This document shows positions 24,168 to 36,456 of a DNA stretch of 64,000 bases, piece after piece (position 1 is the first letter of the stretch; every line of letters begins with the position of its first letter). The stretch is from Cycas panzhihuaensis. Taxonomy: Eukaryota > Cycadophyta. The stretch spans positions 28,775,741-28,839,740 of the forward strand of contig CM041465.1 of NCBI GenBank assembly GCA_023213395.1, read 5' to 3'. The notes beneath the pieces were generated by a model. It made no database searches. It was not told the DNA's origin and worked only from the letters and a program-made list of their open reading frames with translations. Position numbers and translations under genes: made by a program.

Positions 24168-26736
24168 TGTTTCCTGGCTTCCGGGAATAGATACAGAATC
24201 ACCGACTCAAGTAAGTGCAGGTATGTTTCTCGCATTGTCATCGTTTTCATTTGATGAGTGTTTGCTTGCATGTCTGCATGTGTGTGGCTTCGTGGGCGAC
24301 TTTGCCATCATCCACACTTATTTTAGCCTATGACGACTATAACAGGGGCACACTCCTAGCAAGTGTGGCACCCTGGTGGCCACTTCACTTACCGCATCTG
24401 CCCTCCTTGCTCCAAGATCCACTCAGTTTGTGCCACCTCTGCCCGTGTGATGACCGTCATCGTTTGGTCAACTTACCACACTGGTTGAGCCATATTTTTG
24501 CTCCTTTGGACCCGTTTGTTGGCTTGTTTACCCCCGGGTAGGTGTCTCAGCCCCCTATTGGTCCTTTTTATCATCTACCCCACCGGTGCCGGCCGCCAGC
24601 GTATTTTGCCTCTAAGTGTACCGCTGAATTTACGGCGGTACCACCGAATATCTGTGATCTGCTAATTTAGATGATCGTCTCAGGTTATTTTTTAAAATCT
24701 GTCGTGGTAATTTCGCATTTATTGCAAAACTGCCACGTGGCTCGCAACTTAATTCTCTCCCAGCCACGCCCTAATCGCTCGCTTTAGGGTTTGGTATGAG
24801 TACTTAAGCCATTTTTGACTCATTTTTGAGGATTCTTTTGCTCACTTTTGGAAGGCTCTTCAAGGAAACAACATTCTGCTCTGCTCTTCCCTGCTATTCT
24901 GCTGCTATCACTGGACCTGCGTCCCTCCTACAGTGACTTGCTCTCCTTTGGCATGGCTAGGACATTCTGCCAGCCCCTCATACACCTTGGAGAGGGCCCC
25001 TTGGAGTGGTTCCAGTTGATCTTTGCCCAGGCAATCCACAAGTGCCCCAAGTGCAGGTGTTTCCCTTCACATCTCTTTAGCAGGGTCTCAAACCCTCATT
25101 TTTAGATCTGGGTTGATTTCTCAGCCCCTCTTCACTGCTCCTTGGCTGAGGCAAGTCTCTTACCTCCTTCACTCAGGTATCCCTTGATTTACATTATTTT
25201 CTTTGTGATATTAATGATATATCTTGCATGCTCCTTGCTTGTCCTTGTGAGTTTGTTCCTTTCCTTTTAGTGGGCTATTTTACCACTGCTTTTATGCCTT
25301 TTGCCTGCGTTTGCTGCTCAGGGCAGTGGCGTTGAGGGTTGGCATAGGCTTTGGGAAGGAGCTGGGTGGATTCCGTACCACCTTCCACGCTCCCTAAGCG
25401 GCTCTAAGCCCTCCAAATCCTCCCTCTCGCCCTATGCTGCCCTTGGTTTGCAAACAAGGGTTTGTAGGCCCTCTTTTGGCTACCCAAACCAGCGCTGTCA
25501 CAAGTTGCAGTACTAATTTGCGGACCTTTGTTCAGGTTTGGGCAACTTGCATAAGTCCCAACCGCTAGTCTTTGCCTAACTCTCTTCCCGGCTGCCCGGC
25601 TTACTCCTCATAGCATCCCAGTTCGCCATAGGTTTTTTTGGGCCTCTCTTTGCCCCTTTGTTGCCATTTTCTAGCCCTTGCTCTTGGCCTTGCCCTCGCT
25701 GACTTGTGGCTCTTGGGGGGAGGTTAGGGCATCATTTGCGAGAGGTAGGCCACTCCGAGGCTTACCGATCATTTACTTTCGCTTTGGTCACTCTCTTTTG
25801 GGTACTTTCATTGTTGGATTGGCACTAATGCATGCGTACTTAGATTCACATTTATACTATTTAGGCATATATTGTTAGAATCTTATATTGCATGTTAGTG
25901 TCCTTCCTCCGGGAAGGAAGAGATTGTCATTGCTTGTAGGTATTTGGGGAGCGTGGAGGATATCGTCCGTTAGTCCCGTTGCCGGTAAGCACCCTTGTAT
26001 TCATTGTACTTTCACACTTTCTTCATTTATTAGCTTTCACTCCCTTCCTTTCTTTGGCATTGCATTTGATTTTTTGGGGAAGGTAAGGAAGCCCCTTTTC
26101 AATCCGCCTCAACATTCCGCATCTACGCGTCGCGTGGAGTAGCTTGGTGCCCTTTCGAGAAGGCCTTCGTCACGCATGCCCTCAGTCCAGGTGCACGTAT
26201 TACTCTACCTTGCTACCTTTTTTTTTCCTTTTGGTTCCTTCTTAGTAATTAACGCATTGAATAGTAAAAAGGAAATTTGGTTTTGTATTTGGTTATGCTT
26301 CGTTTGTTTCGTTACACGTAGTTTTGCTACCTATAGGAAAGGTCGTAGGAACTCCCCCTTCTCTACCTTTCCTCTTCTCCTCTTAGCCGCACAAGTTCCT
26401 CACCTCCCGCGTCACTTGTGTACCCGGTTAGTTTGTTTAGGTATCCCTGGCCTATTCTCTTTAGATCTCCTCCTTCTCCTTCTGGCCATCCAAGGGTGGG
26501 AGGGTCCTACCCCCAGGTCAACCCAGGTTTGTCCTGCATATCTTCCCCTTTTGTTCGAAGCGGTGAAGGATCACCCGATAGTAGCCATACTCCATTGCAG
26601 ATTCCAAACTCACGCTCCGGCACATGGGGCACTCTGTGTGGTAACTATTTGCCTTATAGGTCCCACCTTCAGTTGTATCACCACCCACCCTCACTACACC
26701 TATTAGTTAGGTAGCTATCCCATGAGCCAGGCCCCT
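24168..26736 (+). repeat. 5' LTR of outer Tat-like Gypsy (~2.57 kb)
   Basis: Starts TGTTTCCTGG and ends just before the primer site at 26738. It aligns with 44258-46772 throughout, with small indels, for example around 24860-25000. The preceding GTACT (24163-24167) pairs with GTAGT after the other LTR, a 5-bp target duplication with one mismatch. It is GC-richer than the flanking Copia. Open frames here (for example 26176-26706) are repeated in the other LTR but resemble no protein I know. Confidence 0.92.
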
Positions 26737-26737
26737 T

Positions 26738-26755
26738 TGGCGACCATACTGGGGA
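26738..26755 (+). other. Primer-binding site of outer Tat-like element
   Basis: TGGCGACCATACTGGGGA starts with TGG right after the LTR, as a tRNA 3'-end complement should. The same sequence occurs in reverse at 40700-40717 in the inner element. I do not assign the tRNA species. Confidence 0.85.
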
Positions 26756-26909
26756 CTGCCAGTAAGGGAGCTAGTTTCCGCTCTCTTCCGTTGGTTTTGC
26801 TACCTTCTTGTGATCCTTTTATACCTATTTCAATCTCCACGTTGGGCAGCCCCCAACGCGTGTGTTTTACCGTTCTCTCTTTTTCCCTAACATTGTTGGT
26901 TGATTTTGC

Positions 26910-29248
26910 ATGCGACGCTTCTCTCGTCGTTTGCGTGGTCTACCTCCATTGTTAGAAGACCCCGAGTATCACCTTCTTCCTTCGTCAGATTCTGATCTGA
27001 CTATGGAGGGATACTCTTCTGATTAGGCCTACCACACTTCAACCTTGGAAACCCATGCTTTTCCTTCTTCTATTCCTGGGTCCACCCAAGAGGGTGATGA
27101 CCCCCTTTATTACCCAAGTGACCAACACCTCTCACTTGATGTCCATCCTTCTACCCATGCCGTAGAAGTTTCTGCTCCTCTTGAGACTTGCCACATAGTT
27201 GGTGACTCTTATGAGGAGCTTTCCGAGGAACCTACTTTATTCGAGGTCCCAATTACCTCTTACGAGTATGTAGGGACTCCTCCTGTTGACGTAGTTGAAG
27301 CTCTCAACGAGTGTTGCCGTACGACATGCTTGCAACCGCGTCCTGGATGGCTTGAGGGTGTCCTTCGTGGAGGAGCCTCTTCCTCTTTCGCTCCTCCCCT
27401 GCACGCCTCATCCTCATCTACTCTTCCTTTGATAACGAACCCCTTTGTGCCTACGCGTGTGTCCCACTCGTTCTCTATTCTCGCGATGGGGGCACGTGTT
27501 GCACCTTCCATTCCTCATCGAGGTCCTAATGCTTCAGGATCTCCCTGTGGTGTGTCTTTCCCTCAATTGAAGGTTAGCATACCCGTTCCTAACCAAACCA
27601 ATGTGCCATCCCCTAATGTGGCGCATACCGTTCCTAGTAGGCCTGCCGGTCCTACTAGCATCCCAACTACTAGTCATGTGGGATCCGCTCCCACACATCC
27701 TCAAACCCAACACGTTGGTGCTTCCTTCTACGTTCCCCCAGGGTATACTTCTCAACCTTAGGGGCAGAGTAGAGGAAGCCGTCTTCCGGTTTATGGGGTG
27801 GATCTGCTACACCCATATGGGGTCGCTCCACCTACGGGTGGCCCATATGGGCAAAACCCGGTTCCACATCCCTCTTGCCCATCTTCCAATGCGATCCCAT
27901 CCATTGTGCCTTCGCAAGGGAATCTGACTCCCTTCCAAGGCACCTACCCCCACGTCTCTTTTCAGCAATGGGCATTTCCTCAAGGAGGGATGGGTGTCCC
28001 ACCCCCATCCGCTCCTTGTGAATTACCTACTTCGACATTCGTTGACCCTACTTGCCTCGTGCAAGGGCACGCCCCTTCATGGACTTTAGGTCAACCCCTC
28101 TTTCCGTTGAGGAGTTAAGAACCAACTTGCCGCCTCATCCCCCTGAAGTTCCTAGATTCGATGGGACTTCATCGCAAGACCCGGCGGAGCATGTGCGTAG
28201 TTTTTCTATGGCATGCATCGATTACTGGGCTTATGACCACATTTTAATGAAATTATTCCCACTATCCCTGTAGGGTGACACCCTCAAGTGGTTCTACCGT
28301 CTCCCTGTCCATTCTATCCATTCATTCCAGCAATTGGTGGACGAGTTCATCAACTATTTTGATGTAGTCCGTCCATTCGAGAGTGGAATTAAGTCCCTTC
28401 TTTCACTCAAACAAGGTCATGATGAGATGAATCGTGACTTTGTGCGGCGATTCCACGACTTGCTTCACTCCACTAAGGCAACATTGCCCGAGGAGTTGAA
28501 GCGGGACCTTTTCGTCAACGCACTTCGTCCCGAAGTCCATATGGAAGTCCTCAAGATGGGGGCGACCACATGTGACTCCGTGATCGCCAAGTGTTTGGCG
28601 TTGGAGGCTATTGAGATCCAAGCTGGTCTCAAGAAACCTCTTAAGCCCTCACAGCACCGTGAGGCACCACCCCCAACCAAAGATACCAAACCTTTACAAC
28701 CTACCCGGTCTTCCTCTCATCGGACCGAGAAGACTTTAGACCCTCTCACATCAGCCATACGCTCATTCGAGCGTACAATGAAGGAACTCAAGCTTCAAGC
28801 TCCTTCATCCCCTACATCCAACAAACAAGTCCAACAAACTACCCAAGCTCCTCTTCTCAGGAATGGAAATGCCCAGTCCTCTCAAGCGAGAAGGTCTGAC
28901 CCTCCGCTTGAGAAGAAGTGGTGCTCCATTCATGGGGAGTGCTTCCACGATGATTCGCGTTATAGGGCCCAGCATCCAAAGGATGTCCCTCGACGCGATT
29001 CTTCCCCCAAACGGGCCTCAAGGCCTAATTTGGATCAACCAGTTCACAAGGATTCGTTCCCTAAACATGGGGAATGTGATCGCAACACCCAAACTGAGAA
29101 CAACCAAAACCGAGGAAGATCACCTGATCCCCATCCTTCCCGCGACAAAGGGAAGGGCGCCCGGAACTCATCTTCCTCCTCTCGTTGTCCTAGCCGTCGC
29201 ACCCCGTCACCTTCGCGACCCCGGAATTGGGGGAAGAAGGTGATCTAG
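26910..29248 (+). pseudogene. Tat-like Gypsy gag, outer element
   Basis: The start at 26910 (MRRFSRRLRG) equals the gag start of the inner element. The protein has a long Pro/Ser-rich N-terminal part, then a conserved gag core (28052-28620) with RSFSMACIDYWAY, LKWFYRLP, FESGIKSLLSLKQG and FVRRFHDLL. A zinc-knuckle-like KWCSIHGECFHDD follows near 28915, where the last Cys (present in the inner copy) is Tyr. An Arg/Ser/Pro-rich tail follows. Breaks: TAG for Trp near 27027 and 27760, a one-base insertion near 28050, TAG for Gln at 28272, and TAG at 29246. The primer site lies about 155 bp upstream, so the leader is short. Confidence 0.9.
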
Positions 29249-31231
29249 TTGCTTAAAGCAACTCCTACTTACGCCCTTACGCGATCTCAAGCTGCCAAGG
29301 AAGCGGCGGGAGCTTCTTGTTCTTCCGCTCCTTCTGACCCTCTTCCGGAGAACCTTCCTCCGGAAGTCCCTCTCTTTCCCAAGGCTATTCCTATATGCCC
29401 GGGTTGTTATGATTTTTGAAGGGCACTTACCCAACCTACCGGGAAGGGTAAGCCCTTCTCCATCGTGGACAAGCTTCATACGGTCGCTGCAGGAATGTCC
29501 TTGATGGACGTTCTGAGGAGTTGCCCCGAGCAACGGGCCCTCCTCCTGGAAGCTTTAGGATCAAGTGATGCGCCTGTCCATGCTTTGGGTGTCGCCCAAG
29601 GTTGTGGACCTGTTATCTCATTTGACCCTAAGGATCTTCCTCCCACCGGTGAAAGGGAACGTCAGTGGAACTTCCCATTCACCATCACTATCGACACGCC
29701 TGATTGTACTCTTCGAAGGACTGTTGTCGACAATGGTTCTTCTGTCAATGCCATGCCCTTGCGTGTCATGCAAGAGCTTGGTATCTCCGCTTTGGAACCC
29801 GTTCCCTGGCGATGCTAAGGTTATGACGGTAGCGAGAAGACCCCTTTGGGATCTATTGCGATTCTACTCACCCTTGAGGGCAAGACCGTTCTTGCCGACG
29901 TTGTAGTCATCGACGTTGACGTGGATTACAACCTCCTTCTAGGTCGTCCATGGCTCGACCAAATGGGAGCCGTGTGCTCGACTCTTTGGGGACAACTTAA
30001 ATTCGTCCACGACGGACGAATGAGAGTGATTCCCCGCGAACACCTGTTTACCAAACAAACCCGTTCCACTAGTTTGGAAAACCAAGGTTCATCTACCCAT
30101 GCCTCGGCCTACTCTATTGGTATACCTAACCCATCCGAAGAAGATCTCGCATCTTCTTCCCCTAGTCTCACGTGGTTTGCCCCTATTGGCGTTGGGAGTT
30201 ACAGGTACCTTGCTTCGTTTAGTGACGATGAGTCACTCGACAAAGACGAGGATTGTCTCCACCCTGTCTCTTTCCTCTGCGCCAGTAGGTCACACCTGCC
30301 TTGTTCTAGATCCCCATCTAGAACCCCTCTCACTAGTGAGACTAGCCATTCATGCGTGTCACACGTCATTGCTTGTGTTGATTCGCTCATCGCCAGTTCT
30401 TCTTTTTCATTACCCCCCGTAGGTAATGGCTTTGAGGAATTGCCTTTCACTCCTTCTGAGGAGCCTCTTCTTGGTTTTCCTTCAGATTCCCATGAGGAAG
30501 TTGAGCAACCCGACAACCATCACGGTCACGTTGCTCTTACTCCCTCCAGTGCTTCTTCTACTCGAAGTAAGGTCATCCATGGGGTGGATTATTTCAAGGA
30601 TGATGAAGCCCTACTTGAGTATTTGGCGGGCCTTGTGCCTAACCTGCCTTCTGGTCACCACCGGCTTGGTCATCAGAAGATTCTCACAATCGGATCCACG
30701 CTTGTCGATCCGATCCCATCTCCTGTTCCTCCTCCTCTTGTTGGTCTTGCCCCTCTCCACTTCGAGGAGGGCAATACCATGTGCATGGGGGCAACCCAAG
30801 ACATAGTCTTGGCCCTAGGTAAGGTCATTAAGGTCGGGTTGGAATGTTCCCCTTATGAGATAAGGGAGTACTCTCTTCTGTTCCAGGAGTTCCGAGACAT
30901 TTTTACGTGGGATTATGCTGACATGAAGGGAATCGACCCCTCGATTGTCACTCATAACCTCACCACCCTTCCTGGCGCCCGCCCTATGCACCAGAAGCAG
31001 CGTCCCCTTCACCCGAAGCTCTCTGCTACCGTCAAAATGGAGGTTGAGAAGCTTCTAGACGCTGGGCTTATTACTTCCATTGACCGTTTGACCAAGTTCA
31101 AACCCCGATGGGTTGGTCCTTTCGTCATTATCGAATCCCTCAATAATGGTGCCTATAGGATAACCACCCTAGAAGGGCTTAAATTTGAGAAAGCTGTCAA
31201 TGGAAAATTCCTTAAGAAGTTTTATGCGTGA
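29249..31231 (+). pseudogene. Tat-like protease joined in frame to RT N-terminus and integrase C-terminus
   Basis: The same frame as the gag core continues. A retropepsin carries VVDNGSSVNA (about 29725) and YNLLLGRPWLDQMGA (about 29930). An acidic linker leads to the start of RT: FTWDYADMKGIDPS, ARPMHQKQRP and VEKLLDAGLI (to about 31075). Within a few codons the sequence becomes the integrase C-terminus, FKPRWVGPFVI then NGAYRITTLEG and NGKFLKKFYA, ending at 31231. The RT palm, RNase H and integrase core are gone, yet the frame is kept across the joint. The 461-codon stretch 29846-31231 has no stop. Upstream stops are TGA near 29418 and TAA at 29816. This looks like a non-autonomous deletion derivative. 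Confidence 0.88.
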
Positions 31232-31888
31232 TCTCTTGGCGATCTCTTCGCCCTGCTCCGAAATGAGCCTAAACTACCATCTTAGGTTGTCCCCATTCTT
31301 CCCAACCACGGGTCGAATGGCAATTTAAGATGGGTCCTTCTTTGTCTTTCTAGTTCCTTCTGTGGAACCCGCGTTCGTGTGTCCTCTCGGGAACCCTTGT
31401 GTCGTCTTGCTTGGGCATTCCCCAGTCAGGAAGACGCTTGGGAGCAGCGTCGCTCCCCTTTCTTGCCCGTCGTTTCCTTCGCATATTCCGCTATGCTCTT
31501 CAGTAGACGTGTATGCCGCTCTATCCTCTAACCTCATACCTCCCTGTCGTCTCCGCTCATGACGTGTGTGTGTGTGTGCTCCTGTTAGACATATAGCCAT
31601 ACGTAGAAGGAAACATGCCTATAACGTAAAACATCCATAGCATAACATTCACAATACACAAAAATAACCATACATGTCATCCACACATGATACATCATAC
31701 ACAGCATCTCATATCCAAATGGGGTTCCAATCACCCCATGCATATATATATACACATCCAAAAATCATGTCACATCATACATCCTGGGAAGCTGGTGTCC
31801 TTGCAGGGGGGGTACAATCATATGATCCTATATATGACCCCACAGGCCGTGGCTTTCTCTGCCAAAGCCATATGTACATATCCTACTA
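31232..31888 (+). other. 3' non-coding region of outer Tat-like element
   Basis: After the pol stop there is one copy of the unit that is tandemly repeated in the inner element (31256-31333, complementary to the 85-bp units at 36457-36796). A GC-rich stretch with a short (GT)n at 31565-31578 follows, then sequence shared with the inner element, including GCTCCTGTTAGACATAT. I see no coding sequence on the plus strand. Confidence 0.6.
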
Positions 31889-33799
31889 CTATTGCCCCGC
31901 TCCTGGGGTGCCATCTCCTGGTCTCTGTGATCCCTCTCCTGGGGACCACATGCCTCCGAGGCTCCTCCTGGGCCTCCGCGAGCTGCCTGCCTCGCTCTCC
32001 TCGTCCCGCGGCCGTCTCGGGGTCGTCGCCGCCGTGTGGGTGTGCGTCCTGCTCCGGCTCGACCTCGATACCATCTGCACGACCAACTGATCGTATCTGG
32101 CCTGGATACAATCCCGCTCTCCCCAGAGTGCCTCCTCTGTCACCCTGAGATGCTCAGTGATTACTGCTAGCTGGGTTCTGCTCTCGCCATCTCCACCTGC
32201 ACCGCCATGTGCCTTTAAAGCCTGTACCCGTCTGCGTAGCTCATCTCTCTCGCGTCTTGCGTCATCTCTCTCCTACTGCAGTCATCCCTAGGATGTCACA
32301 TGCTTTTGGGACTCCGCAGCCCATATGTCCCTCGCCCTCACTAACGGGGTGAATGCCTCTCTGTGGGCACCTGCCACTCTAGGCTCATCACCTGCCTGGA
32401 TGGGCAGTTGCCCCTCTACGTACACCTGAGGGAATATCTCCCTCACCACAGCCTCTACCAATCTCCGGATCTTTGCTGCACCTGCCAATACAACATGCCA
32501 TGTGTCAGTTTACATCTCATCATATACTATGATCAAATCAAACCAAACATCTATCTGGATGCCAAACGACTCTGGAACGGGTTAGGTCTCACCTGCTGTG
32601 GCCGCCGAATCCTCTAGTCGTGCGGCATCCTCCCCTCCTAGCTCTCCACCTGCTGTAAGTGCCTTGTCCTCTGGCACCTCCTCTACCTGGGTCTCTCTCC
32701 TCGCGGGGGTGGGCCCAGCTCTCGTCCCTCCGAATCCCATCTCGATCTGCAGCCTGCGGGCCCTAGTCATGGGTCCCCTGACCTCGCCCTGTGCTCCTGA
32801 TGGTCCTGCCTCTCCTCCGGCAGCCCCAGACGGACCCTCTGTGTCTCCTTCCATCCCTGAAGGACCTGCCTCCCCTGCAGGTCATGACGGTCCGGCCCTA
32901 CTATCTCCACTATCTCCGTCATCCCCATCATCGCTGTTGTCATCACCCGCGAGCACTCTTGCTTCGCCCACCTCGTCGTCGCTATCCCACCTTACTGTCT
33001 TGTAGGGCTCCGCTATGTAGTCTGAGAGGGTGAGGAGGTCTAGTGACGTGGCCTCCACTGATCGCTAGACATGGGCCCTGTCCTCTGTCCCCCTCAGTCT
33101 CGTCTGCCACCTGTGGACCATCGGGGCCTGCTCTGTAATGGGGCGTGGTCCCCCCACTGGTGCCACCGCCGCGAAATGATCGAAGTACCAACACTGTAAC
33201 AGAGTGCTATATGATAGTCTGCCTCTGCCGGTCGTCCTGATAGTATCCAACTGGGCGATGAGGTTCGCCGCTATCAGGGCTGCCCAATCCATCCTCTTGC
33301 TGGCTTCGCAGCAGCGAATTACATCCATCCACCCGCCTGGTACCTCCCTATAGTTTTATTTACGAAATGGAGCAGAATGCAATACAACCGACTTCCTCAC
33401 TCGAGGAATCACGACATCGATCTTGTCTTGAGGGGCTCCCCTCTGATCCCATCTGTCAGCTCCTGTGAAGAACAGTCGCCTCCTTGTGCCGCCTCGGTCT
33501 TTGGGCGGCGTCCTAGTCTCACCGGCCTCCCTGTCGCCGGAACTCCCAGTATCCGCTAGATATCCCTCGGCGTGGACTGGTCACACATCACCTACTGCGA
33601 TGGGTGGAACACATATCTTCTCCTGTCCCAATGGGACACCATATCAACCAAAGTCTCGATCCGATCTGCATCGAGGTGTCTTGAGGGCCTTGTATAGGCC
33701 ACACCTCTGTAGGATCTCCCTATCCTCCTGTGTTGCCATCTCCATGTAACTCAGCATCGCCATACCTACGTTCTCATGGTTATCTACCGCGAGGACAGC
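31889..33799 (-). pseudogene. Antisense spliced ORF, plant mobile-domain-like, carried by outer Tat element
   Basis: On the minus strand, opposite to the element, a GC-rich ORF begins near a possible acceptor at 33799. Its first part reads SHWDRRRYVFHP and, with TAG interruptions, RILGVPATGRPV. That pattern resembles the start of plant mobile-domain (PMD) and related transposon-derived proteins. A segment with MDWAALIAANLIAQLDTI follows (about 33290), then a low-complexity acidic/Gly/Pro linker. After the 111-bp intron (32482-32592) comes a charged coiled-coil-like tail (EEALWGERD, about 32143) rich in Arg and Ser, ending at 31889. Stops and at least one frameshift break it. Antisense extra ORFs between pol and the 3' LTR are known in the Tat lineage (maize Grande gene 23). 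The PMD link is by motif only. Confidence 0.6.
32482..32592 (-). other. Candidate GT-AG intron in the antisense ORF
   Basis: On the minus strand the donor reads CAG|GTGAGACC and the acceptor TATTGGCAG|GTGC, with an AT-richer 111-bp interior. Removing it keeps the reading frame (phase 1), joining a segment ending SAATA to one starting AAKIRRLVEAV. An antisense intron would not be removed from the element's sense RNA, so it could survive retrotransposition. Confidence 0.65.
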
Positions 33800-33949
33800 C
33801 TATTCACACCAAAACAACTCAAGTCAGTCTCATGTTAGTTACTGCCACCCCTCTCTCTCTCAAATCTCTCTCTGCTTGAGATTTGGGGCTCTTTTGACCC
33901 TCATGTTTATTTTTCTGTCTTTCTGCCTTCGTACCGCGCCAAACCTAGC

Positions 33950-35266
33950 AAGGTAGCGCTACGGGGCAGCTATGGCCAATGATAGTCACTTTCATTTATG
34001 GGGTAAAAGAGGTAAAGTAGGGAGAAAGAAGAGGTGGAATGCTTGCTAGTAAAAATGGAAAAAAGATTGCAAGCATGCCCAAAGGTTTGCAAGTAAAAAA
34101 AAAGGGAAGGAAGTACAAATGAAAAGAAGAGAAAATGCAAGTAAAATACAAGAAATTACAAGCAAACCTAAGGGGTACCTTGTGTAGAGAAGTCAAGCAT
34201 GCCTCCTGCCACTAGGGACAGCAGCAATGGAGGTCAAATGGAGGCTGATAATGAGTATGTCCTACTGAAGTGTAGATGGAAGAGGCTCCTTATGAAGTTG
34301 GAGCTGTGGAGCAAGTCCTTGGGGCAGCTTCTTGGTTGAAGAAGTCCCTTGAATCTCTGAGCAGCTGCAAGGGGAGTAAAGCTGGTTGTGGAGAGTAGTA
34401 AGGGGTAGCAATGGCCCTGAGAAATCCACTGGTGGTAGCTTGGTTCACCCTCCTCAGTTGCTGTGCATGAACTTGATGTGTTTTCTGTCTTTTCCTGTGT
34501 GCAGTCTCTTGGAAAAAATCCTCTTGAAAGTTTTGAAAATAGGCTAAAAGTCTGAAAAATGAGCAAAAGATCCCTGGAAATGGGGAGGAAAAATCCCTTT
34601 ATCCCTGCTCACGCAGTGAACGTTGGGGATGTCGAGCGCCCAATCGAGCGAAGCCACGTGGTAGTTTCTAAAAAAAGCGAAATCGTCGCGTGGTTCTCTT
34701 TTTAAATTTCAAACAACAGATCACAAGGCAAACTCGTGGTACCGTCAAGAACTCTGCGATACCGCTTAGTTTACCGCCAGACGTACCGAAATTAAAAAAG
34801 AGAAAAACAAGCAGCAGAATCAGGTTTTGAAGCAAAAAACAGAAACTAATTATGAATTAAATCAGCTAGGGGAATGCCCAGGTAGTAGGCAAGTACCCAA
34901 ACAACCCAAAAAGTCCTAACTAAGGATCGAGTTTGACTTAGAAAGGATGGCAACGTAAACGTCATGTCACAACATGAGCAAGTAAACTGGCAGAAGCAAT
35001 CCTGGGAACTTTGGAGACATCATGGGTGGTCAGACAGACATGTGGTGTCGATTCACGAGGAATGCTCCGCTTATGAGTCGTCATAGTCAAGGCGTCTGTT
35101 AGGCACATGCATTATGAGCAAGCAGACAATCAACGCGTGCAAGCAGGCAGATGTCAAGCAACCTACTCTAAATTACCTTAATTAACGTGGGTAAGAAAGT
35201 GCAAAAATATACCTGAACAAACCTGTGTCGATACGTCTCGAGTCCATTCCCATTAGCTGGGAAACA
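33950..35266 (-). repeat. 3' LTR of inner Tat-like element, truncated (~1.3 kb)
   Basis: Matches 42007-43339 base for base apart from scattered substitutions and small indels. It ends in GCTGGGAAACA, the complement of the conserved LTR start TGTTTC. The other half of the LTR, represented by 40719-42006, is missing. The match stops abruptly at AAGGTAGC (33950). The preceding CTAGC resembles CTAGG after the other LTR. Confidence 0.8.
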
Positions 35267-35622
35267 TCGCCTCGCGCAGTGAGCCTCACTGCTCGGAAGC
35301 GTAATGTGACAGCGAATGCTGATAACCAAAAATATGAGTAGCACATGCATATATATATGAAAGCAATAAAGAGTAGCACATGGACCAAGGGCGTAGGCAA
35401 GTGTCGTGGCAGAACGCGTGGATAGGGGAGACGGAGACGAGGACAACGTAGGGGCTGCCTGCGCGTCGTCTAAACATCGACCTGAAACTGGAACAAGCAA
35501 GGTAAAAGGGGATGCTCCCGTTGTCAAAGTGCAACGTGAAGTAGGAGGGCATCCAGCAAATAGAGCAAGCACATCTAACCGAAAGCAACCAGAGACTTGG
35601 GCACGGGCTGGCCAGGCAACTC

Positions 35623-36040
35623 TCAGGGGCAGTCATCAAGACGAGGGAGGCGACGCTCAAGGATGAGGTGGACGAGGCTGTCAGCCTCAGCGTTGAGGTG
35701 CCTCGAGATATGCTGAATATCTACTGATGAGAAACAAGCCAGAAGAGACCTGGCGGCAGACGCGAGGGTTCTCAGGTGAGGGCATCGCACCTGGTAAACC
35801 TGGGTGAGATGGGACACCACAACCTGAGAATCGTAAAACAACACAATGGAACCGTGATGGAAACAGAGAGCATCAGTAAGGGCTTTAATAACGGTCGTGT
35901 ACTCGGCTTCGTTATTGGTAGCCTCGGGAAGAAAGACCCCAGAACGCAAGAAGTCGTGTCCGGAGGGGCTACGAAGAATCCACGCAGCGGCGGAAGGTCC
36001 GGGGTTGCCGCGACTTCCACCATCGAAAAAATGAGAAGGG
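35623..36040 (-). CDS. Additional RNase H, inner Tat-like element
   Basis: Minus-strand frame with RNase H hallmarks in order: FFDGGSRGNPGPS, FLPEATNNEAEY, LFYDSQVVVSHL and LNAEADSLV, giving the D, E, D and D positions. It is not the RNase H of the main pol, which this element lacks. It is a separate short ORF just upstream of the 3' LTR, as in Tat elements that carry an extra archaeal-type RNase H. It would degrade RNA of RNA-DNA hybrids. The frame is open from DGGS to the stop at 35623. There is no ATG in the few codons before FFDGG, so the start is uncertain. Its counterpart in the outer element is at 43431-43852. Confidence 0.85.
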
Positions 36041-36456
36041 ACATGAAATGGTGTGTATCATGTATGATAGAAATAGCATGCATGGTTTACTTTTGTAGAT
36101 GAATATTTTTGTATATTATAAATGTCTGTATGTAAAGATGTAAATATGTAGATTTTTGTTGTAAATATTTGTTGCAATATGCATGCGTTTCCTTCCATGT
36201 ATGGCCATATGTCTAACAGGAGCACACACACCCACCGTAAGCTGAGGTGATCGAGAGGTGTGAAGTTAGAAATAGAGCGACATGCATGTCCACAGGGGAG
36301 CATAGCGGAATATGCGAAGGAAACGACAGGCACGAGAGGGGAGTGACGATACTCCACAACATCGTCCTAGTTGGGGAATGCCCAAATAGGAGGACAAAGG
36401 TTCCCAAGAGCACATGGGAACGCGGGTTCCGCGGGAGGAACCAGAAGAAGAAATGA
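36041..36456 (-). other. 3' non-coding region of inner Tat-like element
   Basis: AT-rich sequence preceded by a stretch related to the outer element's 3' region. CTCCTGTTAGACATATGGCC and the segment with GCATATTCCGCTATGCTC are shared in the same order on the element strand. The antisense ORF present in the outer element is absent here. Confidence 0.6.

Noticed and set aside
26176-26706. 176-codon open frame in the outer LTR, repeated at 46203-46562
   Set aside because: It lies within the LTR, is truncated in the second copy, and resembles no known protein.
34234-34566. Open frame in inner LTR, with relatives at 42248-42602
   Set aside because: Shared only because both are copies of the same LTR; the frame is not kept between them.
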